Positions 6,570 to 14,457 of a DNA stretch of 46,569 nt are shown here, in pieces. Numbering within the stretch: the stretch's first letter is position 1; each line of letters starts with the position of its first letter. The translations under genes and the position numbers were made by a program. The stretch comes from Solibacillus merdavium (GTDB taxonomy: Bacteria; Bacillota; Bacilli; Bacillales_A; Planococcaceae). The notes beneath the pieces were generated by a model. The model saw only the letters and a list, made by a program, of their open reading frames with translations, made no database searches and had not been told where the DNA came from. The DNA is taken from positions 1-46,569 of the forward strand of contig NZ_JACSPW010000022.1 in NCBI RefSeq assembly GCF_014836935.1, read 5' to 3'.

Positions 6570-8716
6570 CCACTCGTGCGATTGATTAAATATTCCCAAA
6601 TTTCTTTCATCTTCGTCATATCTATTTGTTCAGTTTGTTTTGCATAAATCAGCTTCTCATAAAAGGCCGTTAGTTCCCTCATTTTTGTCGTATCCAACTG
6701 CTCATCCACTCGTAGCGCAAATTGTTGTAACGTCTCATCTTGCCCGCGTTTTAAATGAATACGCTCCAATTGTTTCAATAACACTAAATAGCCTTCTTCA
6801 AATGTATCCGAGCGATTTAGCTTGGAATGATTCATTTTCACAGCAAGTTTCGGTTGCCACTTACCGCGCTTTCTCCACAGAATAATAAAACCTACTAAAA
6901 GTATGGCTAATAATCCATAAACTACCCATTTAAAGTTAGACCAGTTAATTGAACTTGTTGCATCCCCAGTAGCCTGTTGCGGATCTTGTTCTTCCAGCTC
7001 CAGCTGCGGCGCTTCCGGTTCTTCCGCTTCTGGTAATTGCTCTTCTTCTGGCATTTCCACATCGACATCATAGTTTATATTCACCGGGTTGCTAAATCCA
7101 ATTGTCGGCTCAAACGGCATCCAGCCAATTCCATCAATATAAGCTTCTACCCAAGAATGGGCATCATTATTTGTCACCTGATACGTATACATGCCGTCTT
7201 CTTCATGAATTCGCTCTCCACTCGAGAAGCCCTTCACCCAACGCGCCTGGATTCCTACCGAGCGAAGCAACACAACCATCGAAGTTGAGAAATTATCACA
7301 GTAGCCGAGTTTTGTCTCAAATAGAAATTGGTCTACATAATCTTGATTGCCGCTAGGTACTTGCACGTTTGTCGTTTCATATTGAAAGCCACTTCGCGCA
7401 AAATAACCTTCTACTGCACGCGCCTTATCATAAACACTTTCATACATATCCGTAATTTCATACGCCAAGTCTGCAACACGCTGCGGTAAATCATCCGGCA
7501 GCTGCAAATAACGGGAATCATTTTCCGTGGAGGATAAAGATTCCTTTAATGCAGTATAGCTATATTCTGGTTGTTGGAATGTCATTTCATAGGATGAAGG
7601 AGAAACCACGTTATTGTTTATAACTGGAATCATTTTTTCATTGCCACCATTAAACCTGATCACACTTTGCGGATCATAGAGCTCATAGGAAGTTATTCCA
7701 TATGCCTGCAGTAAAAATCGGTAATCTTCATTTACCGCCTGTACTTGTACAGATTGCGGGTCTTCCTTTCCCGGACTAATAGAAAGCGGTATCTTATCTG
7801 CCATTTGCAGTGTCTGTTGCAATGACTCGTCAGCAGAGTGAATCCACCCTTTTGACGTATAAAAATCTTTCGTTTCTACACGCCAATATTGACGAATCGG
7901 TGTTTGGATTTGATAAACAAGTGTATTATCGCCAAAAAACGGACCGCCAAGACTTTCATCATTATCCCCGTAACCGACCGTGGCAAATGGTTGTGTAGAA
8001 GACCCCCCAATACCAGCAACCCCCTTCATATATGGCACCGGATCTGGCCATTGCGGCTCTGACTTTGGTAAATAGATTGCTACGATCCCTGCGATTGTAA
8101 CAAAAATAATAATCGGGGCGGCATAAACTAAATAGCTCGTCCAATCTTTTTGCATATTGGCTGCCTGCATCAATCGTTTTATGAAAAGGAGAGCTGTAAG
8201 AATAAGCCCTAAAATCATTACTTTTATAATGGCCATAGTTCCGTCATAGTCGGTAAAAGCATCAAGAGTACCGATGAAAAACACTGTAAGTAAAAGGAAA
8301 TAGTAGATACTATAGCGCACAGTTACCCAATGCTGAATTAAATAAATCAGCATCCAAATTAAAATGAAAAACAAGCTGGTACGGAATGGATCACTTACAT
8401 AAATCCACTCACCCGCTAAAATTGTATTCATATTAGTTTTTAGTTCATTTGATAGAAACTGTACCGTCGTTAATTGACCATCATTATAAACACTTACATT
8501 AAACCATGTAATATAAGCTAACTTAATAAACCACGAAACGGCAAACGGTAATGAAAAAATACCCAGTAACAAACAGATCCCCATAAAGAGTAAAAACTGC
8601 ATGAAATACCCTGTACTTGTCAGTTCCATAATCGGCAAAAGCCACTCTCTTAAAATCAGGAAAATAATAATATAGAAAATAGCGAATTCAATTTTTTCGG
8701 AAGTACTACGTCTCAT
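6566..8716 (-). CDS. Membrane transglutaminase-like protein (TgpA/YebA type)
   Basis: A 716-residue protein. The first 210 residues hold about six membrane helices. A large extracytoplasmic part follows with a transglutaminase-like core: Cys in GYCDNFSTSMVVLLRSVGIQ and His in NDAHSWVEAY, then FEPTIG, where the family usually has DPT and here has Glu. A single helix (WVVYGLLAILLVGFIILW) and a short cytoplasmic tail end the protein, a layout typical of TgpA/YebA proteins. Its start overlaps the DUF58 gene by four bases. Membership in a moxR-DUF58-transglutaminase operon upstream of guaA is the same as B. subtilis yeaC-yeaD-yebA. The substrate is unknown. Confidence 0.9.
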   Translation of the reverse strand: MRRSTSEKIEFAIFYIIIFLILREWLLPIMELTSTGYFMQFLLFMGICLLLGIFSLPFAVSWFIKLAYITWFNVSVYNDGQLTTVQFLSNELKTNMNTILAGEWIYVSDPFRTSLFFILIWMLIYLIQHWVTVRYSIYYFLLLTVFFIGTLDAFTDYDGTMAIIKVMILGLILTALLFIKRLMQAANMQKDWTSYLVYAAPIIIFVTIAGIVAIYLPKSEPQWPDPVPYMKGVAGIGGSSTQPFATVGYGDNDESLGGPFFGDNTLVYQIQTPIRQYWRVETKDFYTSKGWIHSADESLQQTLQMADKIPLSISPGKEDPQSVQVQAVNEDYRFLLQAYGITSYELYDPQSVIRFNGGNEKMIPVINNNVVSPSSYEMTFQQPEYSYTALKESLSSTENDSRYLQLPDDLPQRVADLAYEITDMYESVYDKARAVEGYFARSGFQYETTNVQVPSGNQDYVDQFLFETKLGYCDNFSTSMVVLLRSVGIQARWVKGFSSGERIHEEDGMYTYQVTNNDAHSWVEAYIDGIGWMPFEPTIGFSNPVNINYDVDVEMPEEEQLPEAEEPEAPQLELEEQDPQQATGDATSSINWSNFKWVVYGLLAILLVGFIILWRKRGKWQPKLAVKMNHSKLNRSDTFEEGYLVLLKQLERIHLKRGQDETLQQFALRVDEQLDTTKMRELTAFYEKLIYAKQTEQIDMTKMKEIWEYLINRTSG

Positions 8717-9900
8717 GCGTGCTTCACCTCCGAATACATTGACTGCAGCTCATCCGAATCAACGTAATGAACCTCATTATTCTGACTAATGAATTGCACC
8801 AAATTTTTTTCGTCACTAACGACAAAGCAAATAATTTTTCGAGCGTATTTTGTGCCTGAGTTTAAAATTTCCTGCAGTTCTGGCACAAGTTCACCCGTTA
8901 CAATAACTACGACTGAGCGGCTCATGATTTTTTGCTCTTCATATAGCAGACGCTCAACACCAAACTGCGCATCAGGCTGTACAGTTACCAAGTGTTGCAG
9001 TACCTTCTCAAATTGTTTGTCCGTTTTTATTATTGGGGCAAAATATCGATCATTACCTGCACTTAAAAACGAAACATCCCCGCGTCCTTTTACGATTTTA
9101 TTAATATAGGATGCGGTATAATCGACTACTTGCTCAAAATTTTTCTGTACAGCACGATCGATTAATATAAACATATTTTGTGACTTGCGATCCTCAAATT
9201 CTTTCGTCCGAAGCTCACCATTTTTCGCAAAGGACTTCCAATGTATCCAGGAAAAACGATCCCCCGGTATATATTCACGAACTCCGGTTGCCATCGTTGT
9301 ATCCTTTACCAAAGAATAGCGCGACTGACTGGAACCTTGTTCATATTGCATTCCAATTGGCAATACATCTACATCCGAAACTTTTGGATAAACTAAAAAA
9401 AGTTGAGGATGATTGACCGCTACTTTACGAATTGTCCATCCAAAAAAGTCCGTACACGTAAACTCCAACCCTTTAAAATGGTGTTCACCACGCTTTAACT
9501 CCTTTAATTCATATGTCCATTCGAACTCACGCTTCCAACCGACTAAAAACAATTTTGTCACATTCCCATTTGGTCTCTCGTAATGCCCATTATCCATCGG
9601 TAGCTCTTGTACCATCATAAACACGATTGGAAACCAACTCGTATTCCGAAATGTTACTGTCACCTGTACATTACTTCCTCGCTCAATCCGATCCTTTGAT
9701 AATGTTCGGGATATTTCCTTAAAATGAATCGGAAAAACAGCCAGTAATATTGAATAAAGCAAAAAGGGCAAAATAGTAAAAAAGACAAACCAGCTGACAA
9801 AGCCCCCTTGAAACATCGCATAGCAATACGTTATAGCGAGCAATAAAATAACGGTAATCAAACGACCGCTATGCCGGAAAAACTGTTTGAATCCACTCAT
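8713..9900 (-). CDS. DUF58 family protein (YeaD type)
   Basis: A 395-residue protein with two membrane helices in the first 60 residues, then a beta-rich stretch and the DUF58 core. The conserved segment GVREYIPGDRFSWIHWKSFAK (positions about 207-228) is the family hallmark, and the part after it is von-Willebrand-A-like (NMFILIDRA). DUF58 proteins act with MoxR ATPases, probably as a chaperone or assembly pair for envelope functions. The gene overlaps moxR upstream and the transglutaminase downstream by four bases each, so the three are translated together. Confidence 0.9.
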   Translation of the reverse strand: MSGFKQFFRHSGRLITVILLLAITYCYAMFQGGFVSWFVFFTILPFLLYSILLAVFPIHFKEISRTLSKDRIERGSNVQVTVTFRNTSWFPIVFMMVQELPMDNGHYERPNGNVTKLFLVGWKREFEWTYELKELKRGEHHFKGLEFTCTDFFGWTIRKVAVNHPQLFLVYPKVSDVDVLPIGMQYEQGSSQSRYSLVKDTTMATGVREYIPGDRFSWIHWKSFAKNGELRTKEFEDRKSQNMFILIDRAVQKNFEQVVDYTASYINKIVKGRGDVSFLSAGNDRYFAPIIKTDKQFEKVLQHLVTVQPDAQFGVERLLYEEQKIMSRSVVVIVTGELVPELQEILNSGTKYARKIICFVVSDEKNLVQFISQNNEVHYVDSDELQSMYSEVKHA

Positions 9901-10841
9901 TCAGGAACATACCTTTTCACAGGAACATGGACATAATGAAGCACACTTTTAATTACTTGCTCTTCTGTAATTCCTTCATAGCGTGTTTCTGGTTTTAGAA
10001 TGATTCGGTGACTGAATACATATTTCACTAAATATTGGACATCATCCGGGATCACATAGTCTCTCCCTTTCATAAACGCATAGCTTTGTGCTGCACGCAT
10101 TAATGCAATAGAAGCACGGGGACTAACTCCTAAATATACATTGTGATGGTGACGAGTATTCTGAGCGAGTGACACGATATATTCTTTAATATTATTTTCT
10201 ACATGCACTTCTTTTACTTGCCTCTTCAGTTCCATTAATTGTTCAATCGTTAATACTGCAGAAATATCATCAATTGGCACCGTTCTCTCGGCACGTCGAA
10301 GCACTTCGATTTCCTCTTCTTTTGTTGGATAGCCCATTTTGATTTTGAGCAAAAATCGGTCTAATTGTGCTTCAGGGAGCGGGTATGTCCCTTCATATTC
10401 AATTGGATTTTGTGTAGCCATTACGAAAAACGGCTTCGGCAGTTGAATCGTATCACCATCTACTGTTATTGAAGCCTCTTCCATACTTTCTAACAATGCG
10501 GCCTGTGTTTTTGGAGATGTACGGTTAATTTCATCCGCTAATACAATATTTCCTACAATCGGTCCTGGACGAAACTCAAATTGCAAAGTTTTCGGGTTAT
10601 ATATTGAAACGCCAATTACATCAGATGGCAATAAATCCGGTGTAAATTGAATTCGCTTAAAGCTCGTACCTAATGATTTCGAAAGGGCACGTACCATCAT
10701 TGTTTTCCCTACACCTGGCACGTCCTCCAACAATACATGTCCTCCAGCGAGTAATGAAACAATACTTAACTCAGCAATCTCTCTTTTCCCTATCATCACT
10801 TTTTCGATATTTCTGATTATTTTCTCGATTTGTTCGTTCAT
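9897..10841 (-). CDS. MoxR family AAA+ ATPase (YeaC type)
   Basis: I place the start at ATG 10841 behind GGGAGGAC; the frame is open 17 codons further upstream without a site. The 314-residue protein has Walker A EDVPGVGKT (near residue 42), Walker B LADEINRTSPK, sensor 1 MATQNPIEYEGTYPLPEAQL, and the C-terminal lid with GVSPRASIALMRAAQ. These are standard for the MoxR group, which powers maturation or assembly of partner proteins, here probably the DUF58 protein encoded next. It is the first gene of the three-gene operon and has its own promoter. Confidence 0.93.
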   Translation of the reverse strand: MNEQIEKIIRNIEKVMIGKREIAELSIVSLLAGGHVLLEDVPGVGKTMMVRALSKSLGTSFKRIQFTPDLLPSDVIGVSIYNPKTLQFEFRPGPIVGNIVLADEINRTSPKTQAALLESMEEASITVDGDTIQLPKPFFVMATQNPIEYEGTYPLPEAQLDRFLLKIKMGYPTKEEEIEVLRRAERTVPIDDISAVLTIEQLMELKRQVKEVHVENNIKEYIVSLAQNTRHHHNVYLGVSPRASIALMRAAQSYAFMKGRDYVIPDDVQYLVKYVFSHRIILKPETRYEGITEEQVIKSVLHYVHVPVKRYVPE

Positions 10842-10887
10842 GAATAGTCCTCCCAGCTGAAATGTACCATGTATGACATATAGTTTA

Positions 10888-10916
10888 AGCATAACGAAAA
10901 GAAAATGTTAGTACAA
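10888..10916 (-). promoter_or_regulatory. Promoter of the moxR operon
   Basis: On the minus strand TTGTAC (10911-10916), 17 bases, TATGCT (10888-10893). The start would be about 10881, giving a 40-base leader before the moxR start codon. Confidence 0.55.
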
Positions 10917-10937
10917 CTAGTTTACTTTATAAATGAA

Positions 10938-10974
10938 AAATCACCTCACTTTTATTTCAAAGTTGGGGTGATTT
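10938..10974 (-). terminator. Rho-independent terminator
   Basis: AAATCACC (10967-10974, minus strand) pairs with GGTGATTT (10938-10945) and is followed by TTC. The stem begins inside the stop codon of the hypothetical gene at 10973. Confidence 0.7.
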
Positions 10975-11308
10975 AAATAGATGTCTTATAGGTAGTTATC
11001 CGACGATTGGCATTATTGAGTGTAGTTACTCGTTCAGAATACTGCAGTAAACGCCTTAAATTTTCTGCTGAATTTGCATTGTACTGCATACCTTTTATAA
11101 TATAGTGCCCCTTGTTATGTATAAGCTTTTTTGGACGTTGCTGCGGTTTCTTCCTTTGTTTCTTTTGGGGTAGCTGCTCGCGTGGGTCACGAAAATGGTC
11201 ATGCATCCCACTATTGATCGCATCCGCAAAATGCGTATCCGATATCATAGCACGCGTCGAGTTGCGATAAATGCTGCTTGTTGTTGCGGTAACTCTCGAA
11301 GTCCTCAT
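10973..11308 (-). CDS. Hypothetical basic protein
   Basis: A 111-residue protein I do not recognise. The N-terminal half is rich in Ser and Thr. Then comes a strongly basic stretch (QKKQRKKPQQRPKK, residues about 48-61), followed by a compact-looking C-terminal half (GHYIIKGMQYNANSAENLRRLL). There is no signal peptide or membrane helix. A purine-rich GGAGGAAGGGGG tract upstream can serve as ribosome-binding site, nine to sixteen bases from the ATG. It is flanked by terminators on both sides and so is a single-gene unit between the nadE and moxR units. The basic patch suggests nucleic-acid contact, which is inference only. Confidence 0.6.
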   Translation of the reverse strand: MRTSRVTATTSSIYRNSTRAMISDTHFADAINSGMHDHFRDPREQLPQKKQRKKPQQRPKKLIHNKGHYIIKGMQYNANSAENLRRLLQYSERVTTLNNANRRITTYKTSI

Positions 11309-11378
11309 AGTGTAGTTCCCCCTTCCTCCCTTTCTTTATATATCGACTTGTTCAAAAACTATTATATTTACAAATAAA

Positions 11379-11411
11379 AAAGCTGTGTCACTTTTCCCAT
11401 GACACAGCTTT
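11379..11411 (-). terminator. Rho-independent terminator of pncB-nadE
   Basis: AAAGCTGTGTC (11401-11411 read on the minus strand) pairs with GACACAGCTTT (11379-11389), followed by TTTTATTTG. It lies directly after the nadE stop. Confidence 0.9.
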
Positions 11412-11416
11412 AATTA

Positions 11417-12244
11417 TCATTTCCAAAAATCATCAAAAATTGTAATCGGCATATGCCGTTTATGCATTGAGCGCAAATAATGTCCTTCCAGCGTAATCCG
11501 TGCCTGTTCTGGAATCTCTTTACCTTCTAAATAATCATCAACCTGCTCGTATGTGATACCCAATGCCACTTCATCAGGTAATGCTGGACGGTTTTCTTCC
11601 AAATCAGCAGTTGGGACTTTTTCATATAGATGAACCGGACAATTTAAATATTTTAATAGTTGACGGCCCTGACGTTTATTTAAACGGAAGATTGGCACTA
11701 AATCTACGCCACCATCTCCATATTTTGTATAGAATCCTGTCACTGCTTCCGCTGCATGGTCCGTACCAATTACGACTCCATTATGCATGGCTGCGATTGA
11801 ATACTGCACCTTCATACGCTCACGGGCTTTTTCATTCCCTTTCGCAAAATCACTCAGCGTTACACCCGCCGCTAATAAAGCTTTGACACTCGCATCAACA
11901 GATTCTTTAATATTCACTGTATAAATTTTTGTCGGCTGGATAAAGTCGAGCGCATCTTGACAATCTTGTTCATCCTTCTGAAGCCCATACGGAAGTCGTA
12001 CCGCCCAAAATGAATATGTGTGTGCACCAGCTTCTTCATTTAACTCATCCACCGCCATTTGTGCAAGCTTCCCTGTTAGCGTAGAATCCTGTCCGCCACT
12101 AATACCTAGAACAAATCCTTTTAAAAACGGATGCTTCTTTGCATAATTCTTTAGAAAATCAATGGATTTACGGATTTCCTCTTCTACATTAATTGTCGGC
12201 TTTACTTTTAATTCTTCAATAATTTGTTGTTGTAATAATGACAA
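11417..12244 (-). CDS. nadE: NAD+ synthetase, ammonia-dependent
   Basis: Amidates nicotinate adenine dinucleotide to NAD with ATP and ammonia. I set the start at TTG 12244, nine bases from AAGGGG; the GTG at 12253 abuts that site. The resulting 275 residues begin [18 protein letters not shown], closely like B. subtilis NadE. The PP-loop SGGQDST is at residues 49-55. Other family segments are [25 protein letters not shown] and the C-terminal [13 protein letters not shown]. There is no glutaminase domain, so it depends on free ammonia. The gene is 18 bases after pncB and forms an NAD salvage operon with it. Confidence 0.95.
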   Translation of the reverse strand: MSLLQQQIIEELKVKPTINVEEEIRKSIDFLKNYAKKHPFLKGFVLGISGGQDSTLTGKLAQMAVDELNEEAGAHTYSFWAVRLPYGLQKDEQDCQDALDFIQPTKIYTVNIKESVDASVKALLAAGVTLSDFAKGNEKARERMKVQYSIAAMHNGVVIGTDHAAEAVTGFYTKYGDGGVDLVPIFRLNKRQGRQLLKYLNCPVHLYEKVPTADLEENRPALPDEVALGITYEQVDDYLEGKEIPEQARITLEGHYLRSMHKRHMPITIFDDFWK

Positions 12245-12262
12245 TGTACACACCCCTTAACG

Positions 12263-13726
12263 TTATTCGAGTTCTGTTACCATATCTCGCACTTCTTGAA
12301 TGTTGCGCATTTTATTGTCCCAGCATTTTTGACTCAAATCTACTGGATATTCTTCCGGGTTTAAGGAACGCTTATATTCATCCCATAATAAATCTAAATT
12401 GGCATGAGCGTATTTACGTATATCTGTTAACGATGGGTTATCATATACAATTTTCCCATGATCAATAATGAGTTGGTGAAGCTCTTTCGCTTCAAAGTTT
12501 GTAACGAATTTGGAAATGAATGTATGAACCGGATGGAACATTTTAATACGTTCTTCTGCCGCCGGGTTCTCATCCGCCATCGCGATGTAATCGCCTTCCG
12601 ATTTACCGTTTTTCTTATTAATAATACGGTAAACTCGCTTTAATCCCGGCGTTGTTACCTTTTCAGCATTGGCAGAAATTTTTATCGTATCTTCCATTTC
12701 ACCATGTTCGTTTTCAATTGAAACCATTTTATATACCGCGCCTAATGCCGGTTGATCATATGCAGTAATAAGCTTTGTACCAATACCCCACATATCAACA
12801 CGAGCACCCTGCGCTTTTAGGTTTAGTATTGTGTATTCATCCAGATCGTTTGAAACAATGACTTTCGCATTAGGGAATCCGGCTTCATCCAGCATACGGC
12901 GCGCTTCTTTTGACAGGAAGGCAATATCCCCACTATCCAGTCGAATACCTACAAAATTAATTTTATCCCCAAGTTCTTTTGCAACTCTTATCGCCGTCGG
13001 TACACCTGACTTTAATGTGTTGTACGTATCGACTAAGAACACACAGTCTTTATGACGCTTCGCATACGAATGGAATGCATCATAGTCGTTTTTATATGCT
13101 TGAACTAAAGCATGCGCATGCGTGCCCGATACAGGAATATTGAACAATTTACCTGCACGTACATTTGAAGTAGATTCAAAACCGCCTATTACTGCGGCAC
13201 GAGCTCCCCAAATTGCAGCATCCATCTCTTGTGCACGGCGTGTTCCAAATTCCATTGCAATTTCATTGTGGACCACTTGCTTTATGCGACTCGCTTTTGT
13301 TGCGATAAGCGTTTGATAGTTGACGATATTCAGTAAAGCCGTTTCGATTAACTGCGCTTCAACCAATGGCGCTTCGATGCGTACAATTGGCTCATTAGCA
13401 AATACAAGTTCTCCTTCCACCATGGAATACATCGAACCTGTAAAGCGGATAGTTTTTAAATAGTCAATAAAATCGTCTTTATAATGGAGTTCTTCACGTA
13501 AATAGTCGATATCTGTTTCACTGAATTTAAAGTCTTTCAAATAATTCAACATACGTTCCAGTCCTGCAAAAATAGCGTAGCCATTACCGAATGGCAACTG
13601 CCTGAAATAGAGTTCAAATACAGCTTTGCGTTCATGTATACCGTCTGCCCAATAGCTTTCCGCCATATTAATTTGATATAAATCGGTATGCAAAGCGAAA
13701 CTATCATCTACATACTTTTCATTCAT
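12263..13726 (-). CDS. pncB: Nicotinate phosphoribosyltransferase
   Basis: Makes nicotinate mononucleotide from nicotinate and PRPP, the first step of the Preiss-Handler salvage route. The 487-residue protein begins with the family's N-terminal segment (FALHTDLYQINMAESYW). It has FGTRRAQEMDAAIWGARAA, the active-site region GTHAHALVQAY and the phosphate-binding RLDSGDIAFLSKEARRML. Its product feeds, after adenylylation, the NadE enzyme encoded just downstream. GAAGGGA lies ahead of the ATG. A dyad over the probable -10 region (13760-13773) may be an operator. Confidence 0.95.
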   Translation of the reverse strand: MNEKYVDDSFALHTDLYQINMAESYWADGIHERKAVFELYFRQLPFGNGYAIFAGLERMLNYLKDFKFSETDIDYLREELHYKDDFIDYLKTIRFTGSMYSMVEGELVFANEPIVRIEAPLVEAQLIETALLNIVNYQTLIATKASRIKQVVHNEIAMEFGTRRAQEMDAAIWGARAAVIGGFESTSNVRAGKLFNIPVSGTHAHALVQAYKNDYDAFHSYAKRHKDCVFLVDTYNTLKSGVPTAIRVAKELGDKINFVGIRLDSGDIAFLSKEARRMLDEAGFPNAKVIVSNDLDEYTILNLKAQGARVDMWGIGTKLITAYDQPALGAVYKMVSIENEHGEMEDTIKISANAEKVTTPGLKRVYRIINKKNGKSEGDYIAMADENPAAEERIKMFHPVHTFISKFVTNFEAKELHQLIIDHGKIVYDNPSLTDIRKYAHANLDLLWDEYKRSLNPEEYPVDLSQKCWDNKMRNIQEVRDMVTELE

Positions 13727-14000
13727 CGTGAGTTCCCTTCTTCCAAAACATAATTAGTCATAGTATACACTATCTTGAATTAATTCGAAGTATGAAGAGT
13801 TTTTATTTTCAATATTTGCATTTTCACACACATTTTGTTTCAATTCCTTTTAGTTTTCCCCAAATGAATCAATAAAAAACGTTCGTTATGTACAGCTTCC
13901 GTTGAATAGCTTCTCTTATTCTATATAAAGCCATTTCAAGCTATTCACCTCCTCCTTCCTCACTTCATCTCACAATGCGATTAAACCAATCGAATATCCA
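13727..14000. other. Divergent pncB / glnK intergenic region, pncB side
   Basis: Near pncB the minus strand has TATACT inside the dyad ATAGT-ATAC-ACTAT (13760-13773), a possible promoter -10 with operator. Further right is a ten-base-pair inverted repeat (13903-13912 with 13938-13947). A strong minus-strand GGAGGAGGTG (13948-13957) stands before a 21-codon frame (13869-13934). No recognisable gene is present. Confidence 0.5.
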
Positions 14001-14017
14001 TGTCATTTTTCCTAACA
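14001..14017 (+). promoter_or_regulatory. TnrA/GlnR box, upstream site
   Basis: TGTCA-TTTTTCC-TAACA fits the TnrA/GlnR consensus TGTNA-N7-TNACA exactly. Its centre is about 50 bases before the predicted glnK transcription start, the position from which TnrA activates nrgAB in B. subtilis. Confidence 0.75.
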
Positions 14018-14024
14018 TAAGGTA

Positions 14025-14053
14025 TTGATTTATTATGAAATTCGATTTATCAT
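14025..14053 (+). promoter_or_regulatory. glnK-amtB promoter
   Basis: TTGATT (14025-14030), 17 bases, TATCAT (14048-14053); start near 14060. The promoter lies between two TnrA/GlnR-type boxes. Confidence 0.65.
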
Positions 14054-14069
14054 GTTAGATAACATAACA
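14053..14069 (+). promoter_or_regulatory. TnrA/GlnR box, downstream site
   Basis: TGTTA-GATAACA-TAACA also fits TGTNA-N7-TNACA exactly. It overlaps the last base of the -10 box and the predicted start point and abuts the glnK ribosome-binding site. A protein bound here should block transcription, so it looks like a repressing site. Confidence 0.7.
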
Positions 14070-14086
14070 CAAGGAGTTGGGGAGAA

Positions 14087-14428
14087 ATGAAAAAGATCGA
14101 AGCAATTATTCGTCCTGAAGTTTTCGCAAGAGTGCGAGAAGGTTTAGCTTTAGAAGGTATTGACGGGCTGAGCATTTCCGAAATTGCCGGTGCAGGTCGA
14201 CAAGAAGGAAAAATTGGATTGTTTCGCGGCAATTCCTTTTCAATGGAGTTCTCTCAAAAGCTAAAGCTTGAAATGGTTGTAGACAACGCAAAAGTTCAAG
14301 CGATTATCGATGTTTTATTACGCGAAGCTTCTACAGGAGAAGTTGGTGACGGTAAAATTTTCATCTATCCGGTAGAGCAGGCGATTCGTATACGCACGAA
14401 AGAACTTGGTTCCATTGCAATTGATTAA
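14087..14428 (+). CDS. glnK: P-II family nitrogen regulatory protein
   Basis: A 113-residue P-II trimer subunit that senses ATP, ADP and 2-oxoglutarate and docks onto the ammonium channel. It begins MKKIEAIIRPEVFARVREGL. The 'B-loop' STGEVGDGKIFIYPVE and the C-terminal IRIRTKE are typical ligand-binding parts. The T-loop reads GLFRGNSFSMEF: the position of Tyr51, which is uridylylated in enterobacteria, is Phe51 here. Control is therefore expected to be by direct binding only, as for B. subtilis NrgB. It lies 29 bases before amtB in a nitrogen-regulated operon; GGAGTTGGGGAG precedes the ATG. Confidence 0.95.
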   Translation: MKKIEAIIRPEVFARVREGLALEGIDGLSISEIAGAGRQEGKIGLFRGNSFSMEFSQKLKLEMVVDNAKVQAIIDVLLREASTGEVGDGKIFIYPVEQAIRIRTKELGSIAID

Positions 14429-14457
14429 TTAACCGTTAAATAAAGGAGGATATTTTT

